A stretch of 33,234 bases of DNA from Acidimicrobiales bacterium (GTDB lineage: Bacteria > Actinomycetota > Acidimicrobiia > Acidimicrobiales > AC-9). The notes under the pieces are model-generated. The model worked only from the letters and a program-made list of their open reading frames with translations. It had not been told where the DNA came from and ran no database searches. Of this stretch, positions 8,455 to 15,912 are shown in pieces (position 1 is the stretch's first letter; each line of letters starts with the position of its first letter). The DNA lies in contig DASXCO010000205.1 of NCBI GenBank assembly GCA_036491125.1, positions 1 through 33,234 of the forward strand, written 5' to 3'. Position numbers and translations under genes: made by a program.

Positions 8455-9218
8455 TGGAGCTCCCGGGAGGGCGAGACCGTCTCGGTATCGGCCAGGCGCG
8501 GAGCTGCCCCTCTGCGCACGTTCTGGCGCGCCGCGGACAGCTCGCGGATCGCGGGGATCAGCACGCTGCGGATGGACAACCGCGAGTTCGGCCTGTTGAT
8601 CCATTCGATGCCGACCTCGGTCACGCGGTAGCCCAAGCTGTTTGCCATCGACAGCGCCTCGGCATCGAAGACCCAGCCGTCGACGACGACACGCTCGAAC
8701 ACCGCACGAGCGGCCTCCGCCCGCCAGAGCTTGAATCCACAGTAGACATCGCGTGTGAGCCGACCGACGATCAACCGGGTCAGGACGAGGAAGCCCAAAC
8801 CCACGAACCGCCGGCGCAGCGGCTGTTGGTGTGCGACATGGGCGCCCGTTGCGATGCGAGACCCGACCACGACGTCGGCCTCCTCGGCTGCGCCGAGCAG
8901 ACGCGGGAGCGACCCGAGCGACGGGACGCAGTCGGCGTCGCACATGAGGCGAAGATCGCCACTCGCCGCCAGCATCCCGCGGCGAACCGAGAACCCCTTG
9001 CCCAGATTCACTTCGTTGCGCAGGAGGCGCACATGTGTCCCGTCGAGGAAAGGCTGGACGCGCTCGCAGGTCCTGTCCGTGCTGGCGTTGTCGACGATGA
9101 TGATCTCCCACTCCCCACCCCGCTCCTCCAGCAGCGCACGGGCGGCGGTGAGAATGTTCTGAACCTCATCCTCCTCGTTGAGAACGGGGATGACGATCGA
9201 CAACGACCTCGGCGGCAT
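8451..9218 (-). CDS. GT2 glycosyltransferase, polyprenyl-phosphate sugar transferase type
   Basis: With the ATG at 9218 the protein has 255 residues: SIVIPVLNEE near the N-terminus, DNASTD, then the metal-binding CDAD (D94/D96) and GSR. This is a GT-A fold of the dolichyl/polyprenyl-phosphate glycosyltransferase type, which moves a sugar from a nucleotide donor to a lipid phosphate on the cytoplasmic side. No strong membrane segment is present beyond a moderately hydrophobic stretch around GLGFLVLTRLIVG. A GTG at 9251, inside the upstream methyltransferase gene, would add 11 residues. Neither start has a clear ribosome site, and 9218 puts the first beta strand at the usual distance. The stop overlaps the next gene by ATGA. 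It is paralogous in role to the GT2 at 13306-14316, which unlike this one carries membrane anchors. Confidence 0.85.
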   Translation of the reverse strand: MPPRSLSIVIPVLNEEDEVQNILTAARALLEERGGEWEIIIVDNASTDRTCERVQPFLDGTHVRLLRNEVNLGKGFSVRRGMLAASGDLRLMCDADCVPSLGSLPRLLGAAEEADVVVGSRIATGAHVAHQQPLRRRFVGLGFLVLTRLIVGRLTRDVYCGFKLWRAEAARAVFERVVVDGWVFDAEALSMANSLGYRVTEVGIEWINRPNSRLSIRSVLIPAIRELSAARQNVRRGAAPRLADTETVSPSRELQ

Positions 9219-9228
9219 CCGGGGCAGT

Positions 9229-9972
9229 CTAGGTGAGCCCGATCCGGTCACGCTGACATACCATCCCGACCGAGACGCCCGCGGGCAGACGAGCCCCGCG
9301 GGCGATCATTGCCGCTTCCAATCGCATGGGCGCCTCGAGCGCCGAGTTGAGGGCCGGCGGGGTGCGGCCGATGTCCGTGCGCCCCCTGAGTGGCAGCAGC
9401 CGCGTCGAGAGTCGGGCCGCAGCCACGACGGGCAGCAGGATCGAGTTGAAGTACGTGGCGTGGACGGGACGCCAGCCCGCAGCGAGGACCCGTTGGCGCA
9501 GACGTCGCAGGGTATAGCGCCGGAGGTGATGCAGCTGGTCGTCGTGCTCGCTCCACATCCACTCGTAGGCCGGAACGGTGATGACGAGGGATGCGCCATC
9601 GGCCGCGACCCGCCCGAGCTCGACCAGGGCGCTGTGGTCGTCCTGGACGTGCTCGAGCACGTCGCTGGCCAGAAGAAGATCGAACTCACCGGCCTCGAAC
9701 GGCAGCGCCTCCAGCCCACCGAGCCGAACGCTGTCCAGCCCCCGCCGATGACAGAAGGCGACGGCTTCCGCGGAGGGATCCACGCCGGCTGCGGGGCCGA
9801 GAGCGCCGAGCTCCACGAGGGTCCGTCCCGTTCCGCAGCCGGCGTCGAGCACACGCGCCTTGTCCGGCAGGTCGACGCGATGCACGAGGGCCCAGATAAC
9901 CGCCCGCTTTCCCCGGAACCACCAATGGCGATCCTCCTGCTCGTAGTGCTCTGCGTAGACCCCCTCTTCCAC
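9229..9972 (-). CDS. Class I SAM-dependent methyltransferase
   Basis: The protein has 247 residues. SAM-binding motif I is VLDAGCGTG (residues 41-49), the acidic residue of motif II lies in GVDPS, and motif IV is LLLASDVLEH. The N-terminal HYEQEDRHWWFRGKR is the usual opening of a methyltransferase subgroup found in envelope glycan clusters. It should act in the cytoplasm on a sugar or lipid-linked glycan; the acceptor is unknown. The start GTG is preceded, on the minus strand, by TAGAGT nine bases upstream, consistent with a leaderless message and making this the first gene of the minus-strand operon 9972-6800. Its motif layout matches residue for residue the methyltransferase at 12602-13309 (motif I also at 41-49), so the two are paralogs flanking the YfhO-like gene. 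Confidence 0.88.
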   Translation of the reverse strand: MEEGVYAEHYEQEDRHWWFRGKRAVIWALVHRVDLPDKARVLDAGCGTGRTLVELGALGPAAGVDPSAEAVAFCHRRGLDSVRLGGLEALPFEAGEFDLLLASDVLEHVQDDHSALVELGRVAADGASLVITVPAYEWMWSEHDDQLHHLRRYTLRRLRQRVLAAGWRPVHATYFNSILLPVVAAARLSTRLLPLRGRTDIGRTPPALNSALEAPMRLEAAMIARGARLPAGVSVGMVCQRDRIGLT

Positions 9973-9981
9973 CGGCCGGTG

Positions 9982-9987
9982 ACTCTA
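9982..9987 (-). promoter_or_regulatory. Candidate -10 box, leaderless start of the methyltransferase operon
   Basis: The minus strand reads TAGAGT, nine bases, then GTG at 9972. The same hexamer precedes sufE at the end of the window with eight bases of spacing. It lies where the -35 region of the divergent plus-strand promoter would be. Confidence 0.5.
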
Positions 9988-10006
9988 GTCGACAGGGGCG
10001 CGCCGA

Positions 10007-10012
10007 TAGGCT
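10007..10012 (+). promoter_or_regulatory. Candidate -10 box, leaderless start of the YfhO-like operon
   Basis: TAGGCT is followed by 10 bases and the ATG at 10023. The same hexamer, eight bases before a GTG, precedes the gene starting at 21392 on the other strand. It occupies the position expected for the -35 region of the divergent minus promoter. Confidence 0.5.
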
Positions 10013-10022
10013 GGCCCGGCTT

Positions 10023-12605
10023 ATGCGCCGGAGTGCCCGAGCAGGCCCCCTGAACTGGCTGCGAGCACGCCCGGCGCTCGTCGCCCTCCTTCTCTACGGG
10101 CTGCTCTCCGTGGCGTTCTTCTCTCCGGGATTGCTCCCGGGCCACACGACCTCGGGGGCCGACTACCTGTGGTCGGCGGCGCCGTGGAACACGACGGCTC
10201 CGAGCGGCGTGCCCAGCAAGTACAGCCAGAGCTGCCAATGCACCCTCTCGGGGTCGAACCCAGAGCTCGTCGACCCCACCACGGTCTTCGAGCCCTTCCT
10301 CCAGTACACCGGGAGCCATCTCCCTCAGGTCCCGCTCTGGGACCCGCACATCATGGGCGGCCGACCGTACGTGGCGAACATGCAGTCGGCCGTCTTCTCG
10401 CCCTTCAGCGTTCCCGCCTACGTGTTGCCCTTCTGGCGGTCCTTGACCGTGATCGACATCCTGAAAGTCCTGGTCGCGGCCATGGGCGCCTTTCTGCTCG
10501 GCCGAGCGCTCAGGATGGGCTTCGCCGGTGCCTTCATGACGGGTGCGGTCTACGGCTTTGGTCTGTTCCTCGTCGTCTGGCTCCCCTGGCCGCTCGCCAA
10601 CGTCTTCCCGCTCATCCCCTGGCTGCTGCTGGCGACCGAGCGGCTCGTCCGGCGCCCCGACGGGTTGTCCGCCGCCGCGCTCGCCGCCGTGGTGGCCCTC
10701 CAGTTCTTCGGGGGTCATCCCGAGAGCAGCTTCCACGCCCTGTTCGCCGCAGCCGCCTTCTTCGTCTTGCGCGTGCTCCAGGGACCCACCGGGGGCGTGG
10801 CGTCGATGGCCGCCGCGGCGCGCCAGGGAGGCTCCCGGCTCGCCGCTCTGGGCCGGGCGAGCGCTCGGCCCGTCACCGTCTTCGCTCTTGCCCTCGTCGC
10901 CGGGACCGCGCTGGCTGCCGTCACGCTCCTACCCTTCCTCGAGCTCCTGAGGCACTCCTCGGACCTCAGCGCCCGCCCCCGCGGCGCCGTCTATGTGCAG
11001 CCGAAGTACTTCCTGGCGGTACTCCTACCGGACTACTGGGGCCGGGCGACCCAGACCACGCTGGGCAACGGCTTCGAGGTCGAACGCGCGTTCTACGCCG
11101 GTGCCCTTCCACTGATGCTGGCCCCCATCGCCCTGATCCTGCGGCCCCGCGTGGAGCGGGTGGCCATCGCCGTCTTCGCTGCGGTGAGCGTCTTCGTGGT
11201 GCTCGGTCTGCAGCCGTTCTTCGGCATCGTCCGACACCTGCCGGGTTTCGCGTCGACCTACAACACCCGGCTGACGATCCTCTTCCTGCTCTGTGTGGCG
11301 CTCCTGGCCGGGTGGGGGCTCGACGACCTCATCCGTCGTCGGCCGCAGGGTCGTCGAGCCTGGGCGGCGACCGCGCTCGCTGGCGGACTGCTCGTCCTAC
11401 CGGTGCTCGTGGTCGTCGCCACAGATGGCTCCTCGGTGCGCTTCTTCAGCCGGGCTCTCCACGTGGCCTGGGGGTTCGCCCAGCCGCCGGGCCCGACCTC
11501 TGCCGACGCTGCGCCCGTCATCCACCTGGCCTCGCTGATCGTGTGGATCACCCTCGCCGGGGCCGCCATCGCCCTTCTGCTCGCCCGGATGTGGCGCGGC
11601 CTGGCCGCGGGGGCCTTCGCCGGGCTGGTCGTCCTCCTCGTTCTCGGCGACCTGTTCCGCGCTGGCGTTGGTCAGAACCCGGCGATCACCGTCGCCCATG
11701 CCACCCAGCCGGTCACGCCCGCGATCCAGTACCTGCAGTCCCAGCAGCCAGCGCGGTACGTGGCGTTCCCGCCGCGTGTGGGCGTCATTCCCCTCCCGAC
11801 TGATGTGAACCTCCGCTACGGCATCGACGACCTCCGGGGCTACGACTTCCCCGTGGAGGAACGCTTCGGCCGCCTGTGGGTCCGGGACATGCACGCCCCG
11901 ACGCCGCTGCTGCCCCTGGACACCACCACGGTCGATCCGAGCCCGCAGTCGCTGCGGATCCTCTCGCTCTTCGGCGTCCGCGACATCCTCCTGCAGAAGG
12001 GGGAGCCGCCGCCGGCACTGCCCGGCCTGCGTCCTGTCTATGACGGCCCCGATGCCACGATCCTCGCCAACGACGGGGCACTCCCCCGGACGTGGCTGGT
12101 CACTGGTCAGCAGGTTGTCCCCGGCGAGAGCCAGCAGCTCGACGCCATCTCGTCGCCGACCTTCGATCCACGTCGCGTGGTCGTCACCCAGAAACCACTC
12201 CCACAACTCGGCAGTGGTGACGCCTCGGGTCCGTCGCCCGGAAGCGCCAATCTGGCCCAGTACGGGGCGGATCAGCTCTCGATCAACGCCCGCGCCGACC
12301 GGCCGGCCGAGCTCGTGCTCTCCGACCTCTCCTACCCCGGATGGCAGGCCACCGTCGACGGCCGGCCCGCTCGCCTCGATCGTGTCGACTACCTGCTCCG
12401 GGGAGTGCCGCTCCCGGCCGGCAATCACCGCGTCGAGCTCTCGTACCATCCCAGCAGTTGGCGGGTCGGCTGGATCGTCAGCCTCGCAGCCCTGGCCGCA
12501 GTCACCGCGGCGGCCATCGTAGGCATTCGAGGCCGGCGGAAGCAGCGTAGTCTTGGTCTTGTGAGTGACCAGCGTGCCGCCCTCAGGGCCGAGCGGCAGC
12601 CATGA
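10023..12605 (+). CDS. YfhO-like polytopic membrane protein (GT-C-related)
   Basis: This 860-residue protein has a membrane domain of about twelve segments (residues 15-560) followed by an outer soluble domain and a final membrane helix near residue 830. PLWDPHIMGGRPYVANMQSAVF in the first large outer loop (about residues 112-133) and the GGHPE stretch near residue 230 are typical of the YfhO family. In Gram-positive bacteria YfhO is linked to glycosylation of lipoteichoic acid; distant actinobacterial members have no proven substrate. The C-terminal soluble part contains LVLSDLSYPGWQATVDG, a common beta-sandwich signature of this family. No ribosome site is present and a TAGGCT box lies 10 bases before the ATG. 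The stop overlaps the next gene by ATGA. Confidence 0.8.
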   Translation: MRRSARAGPLNWLRARPALVALLLYGLLSVAFFSPGLLPGHTTSGADYLWSAAPWNTTAPSGVPSKYSQSCQCTLSGSNPELVDPTTVFEPFLQYTGSHLPQVPLWDPHIMGGRPYVANMQSAVFSPFSVPAYVLPFWRSLTVIDILKVLVAAMGAFLLGRALRMGFAGAFMTGAVYGFGLFLVVWLPWPLANVFPLIPWLLLATERLVRRPDGLSAAALAAVVALQFFGGHPESSFHALFAAAAFFVLRVLQGPTGGVASMAAAARQGGSRLAALGRASARPVTVFALALVAGTALAAVTLLPFLELLRHSSDLSARPRGAVYVQPKYFLAVLLPDYWGRATQTTLGNGFEVERAFYAGALPLMLAPIALILRPRVERVAIAVFAAVSVFVVLGLQPFFGIVRHLPGFASTYNTRLTILFLLCVALLAGWGLDDLIRRRPQGRRAWAATALAGGLLVLPVLVVVATDGSSVRFFSRALHVAWGFAQPPGPTSADAAPVIHLASLIVWITLAGAAIALLLARMWRGLAAGAFAGLVVLLVLGDLFRAGVGQNPAITVAHATQPVTPAIQYLQSQQPARYVAFPPRVGVIPLPTDVNLRYGIDDLRGYDFPVEERFGRLWVRDMHAPTPLLPLDTTTVDPSPQSLRILSLFGVRDILLQKGEPPPALPGLRPVYDGPDATILANDGALPRTWLVTGQQVVPGESQQLDAISSPTFDPRRVVVTQKPLPQLGSGDASGPSPGSANLAQYGADQLSINARADRPAELVLSDLSYPGWQATVDGRPARLDRVDYLLRGVPLPAGNHRVELSYHPSSWRVGWIVSLAALAAVTAAAIVGIRGRRKQRSLGLVSDQRAALRAERQP

Positions 12606-13309
12606 CCACCGACGCGTACAGCGGCGTCGACAACCTGGAGGTCATGGCGGTGGCGACGAACTATCGCCGCTTCCTCACCGATCTGGTCGCGTCGATCGCA
12701 GAGCCGGTCGAAGGGCAACTGGTGCTCGACTTCGGCGTGGGCGTCGGGACCCATGCCGAGGCCATGCGCGCACTCGGCTACGACGTGAGCTGCGTCGAGA
12801 CTGACGATGAGCTCCGAGCGCGGCTTCGGTCGCGGGGCTTCCGGGCCGTGAAGACCCCAGCCGAGCTGGGCGACGAACGCTTCGACCTGGTCTACAGCTT
12901 CAACGTGCTCGAGCACATCGTCGACGATGTCGGCGCTCTCCGCGAGCTGCGCCAGGTGACTGCTCCGGGCGGGACGCTCGTCCTGTACGTTCCGGCCTTC
13001 CAGCTCCTTTACTCCGCCATGGACCGGAAGATCGGCCATGTCCGACGCTACCGGCGCCGCCAACTGATGAGTGCGGTGGAGCAGGCCGGCTACGACGTCT
13101 GCCAGTGCCGGTATGCCGACAGCCTCGGCTTCTTCGCCGCGCTGGTCTATCGAGCAGGCGGCAGTCGCCGCGGCGATCTCAACGAGGCAGCGGTGGCGGC
13201 GTACGACCGGTACGCCTTCCCGCTCAGTCGCGCCCTCGATCGGGGTGTGGGTCGCTGGTTCGGCAAGAACCTCGTCCTCGTCGCGCGAGTCCAGGAGACT
13301 CGTCTGTGA
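12602..13309 (+). CDS. Class I SAM-dependent methyltransferase (paralog of the 9229-9972 gene)
   Basis: The protein has 235 residues, with SAM motif I VLDFGVGVG (residues 41-49), CVETD as motif II and LVYSFNVLEHIVDD as motif IV. VPAFQLLYSAMDRKIGHVRRY aligns with VPAYEWMWSEHDDQLHHLRRY of the methyltransferase at 9229-9972, so the two belong to one subgroup. It should methylate a glycan or lipid-linked intermediate in the cytoplasm; the acceptor cannot be told. Translation is coupled on both sides: its ATG overlaps the YfhO-like stop (ATGA) and its stop overlaps the next GTG start (GTGA). The first half of motif I (DFGVGVG in place of DxGCGTG) is slightly unusual but keeps the glycines. Confidence 0.87.
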   Translation: MTTDAYSGVDNLEVMAVATNYRRFLTDLVASIAEPVEGQLVLDFGVGVGTHAEAMRALGYDVSCVETDDELRARLRSRGFRAVKTPAELGDERFDLVYSFNVLEHIVDDVGALRELRQVTAPGGTLVLYVPAFQLLYSAMDRKIGHVRRYRRRQLMSAVEQAGYDVCQCRYADSLGFFAALVYRAGGSRRGDLNEAAVAAYDRYAFPLSRALDRGVGRWFGKNLVLVARVQETRL

Positions 13310-14316
13310 CGACCCTCGGCGGGCGCGATACGCAGACCGAGACGTTGCTCGGTGCGGTACGAGCGCCGGCCACGCGATCGACGCTGGCGGTGGTGATCCC
13401 CTGCCACAACGAAGAGCACGCCATCGCCTCGGTCGTGCACGACTTCCGCCAGGCGCTCCCCGAGGCGGACATCTACGTGTACGACAACCAGTCGACGGAC
13501 GCGACCCGTGAGCACGCCTCCAGAGCAGGGGCGATCGTGCGCCGCGAGCCGAGACTAGGCAAGGGCAACGTCGTCCGTCGGATGTTCGCCGATGTCGAGG
13601 CCGACATCTATGTAATGGTCGACGGAGACGGCACCTACCACGCACCGACCGCTCGACACATGGTGGACCTGCTCATCGACAACGATCTCGACATGGTCGT
13701 CGGACGCCGCGAGCCGATCGCCGACGATGATCGGGCGTACCGACGGGGACACTCGACGGGCAACGCCGTCTTCGCCAGAGTGTTTCGGCTTCTCTACGGC
13801 TCAGACTTTACCGATGCCTTCTCTGGCTATCGCGTGATGTCACGTCGGTTCGTGAAGTCGTTTCCCGGTACCTCGTCCGGATTCGAGATCGAGACCGAGC
13901 TCAGTGGCCACGCAGCGACGGTCTCAGCAGCGTGCTCTGAGGTGCCGACGCCCTACCGCAGTCGCAAAGGGAACTCCAACAGCAAGCTCCGGACGTACCG
14001 GGACGGGGGCCGCATCCTTCGCGTTGCCTTGCAACAGTTCAGAGAGCTACGACCCCTACAGTTCTTCGGGATCCTCTTCATAGTCCTCACGGCAGCAGCG
14101 GTGGGCATCGGGATTCCGGTTGTCAACGAGTACGTCCGATCCGGCCTCGTGCTCCGCTTCCCAACGGCAATCCTGGCCGCGGCCATCCAGACCGTCGCCT
14201 TCATCTGCCTGACGTGTGGGTTGGTGTTGCAGAGTGTCGGCCGGGCTCGTCAAGAGGTTCGGAGGCTCGCGTACCTACAGATCGAGTCGCCGGGCGGGTG
14301 CCGACGGGGCCCCTGA
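13306..14316 (+). CDS. GT2 polyprenyl-phosphate glycosyltransferase with two C-terminal membrane helices
   Basis: This 336-residue protein has a GT-A domain with LAVVIPCHNEE (residues 28-38), YDNQSTD, RLGKGN, and the metal site DGD at 106-108. Two membrane helices follow near residues 250-275 and 290-315. This is the GtrB/DPM-like architecture: the enzyme loads a sugar from a nucleotide donor onto polyprenyl phosphate at the inner face, making donors for GT-C enzymes outside. Several such GT-C enzymes are encoded nearby. The start is the GTG at 13306, which overlaps the previous stop (GTGA). An upstream extension of the open frame to 13105 lies wholly inside the methyltransferase gene and is not used. 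The sugar is unknown. Confidence 0.87.
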   Translation: MTTLGGRDTQTETLLGAVRAPATRSTLAVVIPCHNEEHAIASVVHDFRQALPEADIYVYDNQSTDATREHASRAGAIVRREPRLGKGNVVRRMFADVEADIYVMVDGDGTYHAPTARHMVDLLIDNDLDMVVGRREPIADDDRAYRRGHSTGNAVFARVFRLLYGSDFTDAFSGYRVMSRRFVKSFPGTSSGFEIETELSGHAATVSAACSEVPTPYRSRKGNSNSKLRTYRDGGRILRVALQQFRELRPLQFFGILFIVLTAAAVGIGIPVVNEYVRSGLVLRFPTAILAAAIQTVAFICLTCGLVLQSVGRARQEVRRLAYLQIESPGGCRRGP

Positions 14317-14381
14317 GCCGCATCCTCGAGCTCCCCGGCGTATCTCGGCAGGCCCGCCCCGAGACCGAGCAGGTCCCTTCC

Positions 14382-15887
14382 ATGAGACCAATTGGCGACA
14401 ACGGGTCGCGATCGACGGGATCGCCCTCGCTGGTTCGGGAGTCATGGCGATCCCTCGCGGCACTGACCGCGGCCTTCGCTCTTTCCCGTCTCGCCTTCTT
14501 CCTTGCCGGAGTTCGATTCGACATCTCCGGCCTCCAGGGGGGCTACCGCGGTTCGCAGTGGCAGCTCCTCGACGTCCGGCTGCTCAAGGACCACCTCCTC
14601 CAGAGCGTCTGGCACCTTCACAGCCAGCCGCCGCTCTACAACCTCTTCGTTGGGTTTCTGGCAAAGCTGCCCTTCGGGATGCAGCGACCGGTGGCCATCG
14701 CCTGTTACCTGGCCATGGGCCTGGTGCTGGTGCTGGCCACCTATCTGCTCCTCGTCGATCTCCGTGCGCCGCGGTGGGCGGCCATGACCGCGGCCATCGT
14801 GGTGGTGGCCGATCCGCGGTACGTCCTCTACGAGAACTGGCTCTTCTATGCCTATCCGACAGCGGTGCTGATCACCGTCGCCGCGCTGTGCTGCATCCGA
14901 TATCTTCGTACGAGGGCTTGGTGGTGGGGCCTGGGGCTGTTCGGCTCCGGGGCCGGGCTGGTCCTGCTCAACAGCTCCTGGCAGTGGGTATGGCTCGCCG
15001 GGGTGCTCGCGGTCGTGCTCGTGTCGGTCCGTCACCGGTGGCGGGCAGTGGTCGTGCTCGCCGCGCTTCCGTTGCTGCTGGTGCTCGGGTGGTATGTCAA
15101 GAACGGCATGATGTTCGGGACCTACACCACGAGCAGCTGGCTCGGGATGAACATGCAGAGCATCACCCTCAGCCTGGCTGGGCCGGGCAAGGTCGCTGAT
15201 CTGGTGCGACGGGGGGTGCTGTCACCGATCGCCAAGGTCAGCGCCTTCGGCCCCGTGAGCCAGTACCAACCCAGGTTCGTGCACGTGCACCACACGGGCA
15301 TCCCTGCCCTCGACGAGACGACGACTGGGACTGGACAGGTCAACTACAACAATCTCGTCTACGTACAGGTGTCGAAGCGGTACCTGCATGACGACCTCGC
15401 CTACGTCGTTGCCGCTCCGGGCGCCTACGCCGGCCACGTCCTCGAGGGTGCGGCGGCGTGGTTCGTGCCTGCCGACAAGAGCCCCTTCCTCAATGGCAAC
15501 CAGACCCACATCGCGACGTACTCTCGGGTCTTCGACAGCGCGGTGCTCTGGCAGCCGGCGAGCCCCAAGTGGTACGCGGTTCTCGACTGGGTCAGCGGGA
15601 GGGGTCCCTCGGTGGACCAGCTCTCCTACCTCACGCTCATCGCCTTCGCCGTGGCGATCATCGGCACGCCGATCGTCGCATGGCGGAGACGCGATGACCT
15701 GGCACTCGTCGGGACGCTGGCGTTCATGTGGCTGACCCTCGCCTATGGGTTCCTCACGACCTCTCTCGTCGATCTCGGCGAGAACCCGCGCTTCGGCTTC
15801 GAGCTCGGCCCTCTGCCAGTCGTCGCCGCCGTGGCGGTCCTGGTGTCGGCGAGGACGCGGACGCGGGCCAGAGACTCTGGTCGATGA
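14382..15887 (+). CDS. Polytopic GT-C-like membrane protein
   Basis: This 501-residue protein has about ten hydrophobic segments. The first outer loop contains LLDVRLL (D64) and LHSQPPLYNLF (residues 79-89), resembling the catalytic loop of GT39/ArnT-like enzymes. I cannot name a closer family. It is expected to be an outer-face glycosyltransferase using a polyprenyl-phosphate sugar, probably the one made by the GT2 encoded just upstream. A gap of 65 bp separates it from that gene. The ATG at 14382 is the best start, with only a weak AGG 7-9 bases upstream. The open frame extends back to 14214 (with a GTG at 14298), but this overlaps the GT2 gene and would add an unlikely Arg/Pro-rich lead. 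It converges with the minus-strand gene ending at 15913. Confidence 0.72.
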   Translation: MRPIGDNGSRSTGSPSLVRESWRSLAALTAAFALSRLAFFLAGVRFDISGLQGGYRGSQWQLLDVRLLKDHLLQSVWHLHSQPPLYNLFVGFLAKLPFGMQRPVAIACYLAMGLVLVLATYLLLVDLRAPRWAAMTAAIVVVADPRYVLYENWLFYAYPTAVLITVAALCCIRYLRTRAWWWGLGLFGSGAGLVLLNSSWQWVWLAGVLAVVLVSVRHRWRAVVVLAALPLLLVLGWYVKNGMMFGTYTTSSWLGMNMQSITLSLAGPGKVADLVRRGVLSPIAKVSAFGPVSQYQPRFVHVHHTGIPALDETTTGTGQVNYNNLVYVQVSKRYLHDDLAYVVAAPGAYAGHVLEGAAAWFVPADKSPFLNGNQTHIATYSRVFDSAVLWQPASPKWYAVLDWVSGRGPSVDQLSYLTLIAFAVAIIGTPIVAWRRRDDLALVGTLAFMWLTLAYGFLTTSLVDLGENPRFGFELGPLPVVAAVAVLVSARTRTRARDSGR

Positions 15888-15912
15888 GGATGGAACAGAC
15901 CTGGCTCGACGG

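Noticed and set aside
9251-9251. GTG as start of the first GT2 gene
   Set aside because: It would overlap the upstream methyltransferase by 23 bases and has no ribosome site; the ATG at 9218 fits the family N-terminus better, though the GTG is not excluded.
9306-10736. 476-residue minus-strand frame across the divergent promoter gap
   Set aside because: It overlaps the methyltransferase in another frame and runs antisense to the YfhO-like gene. Its composition is that of a shadow frame.
13105-13305. N-terminal extension of the membrane-anchored GT2
   Set aside because: It lies inside the upstream methyltransferase gene. The GTG at 13306 overlaps that gene's stop and puts the GT2 domain at the usual distance from the start.
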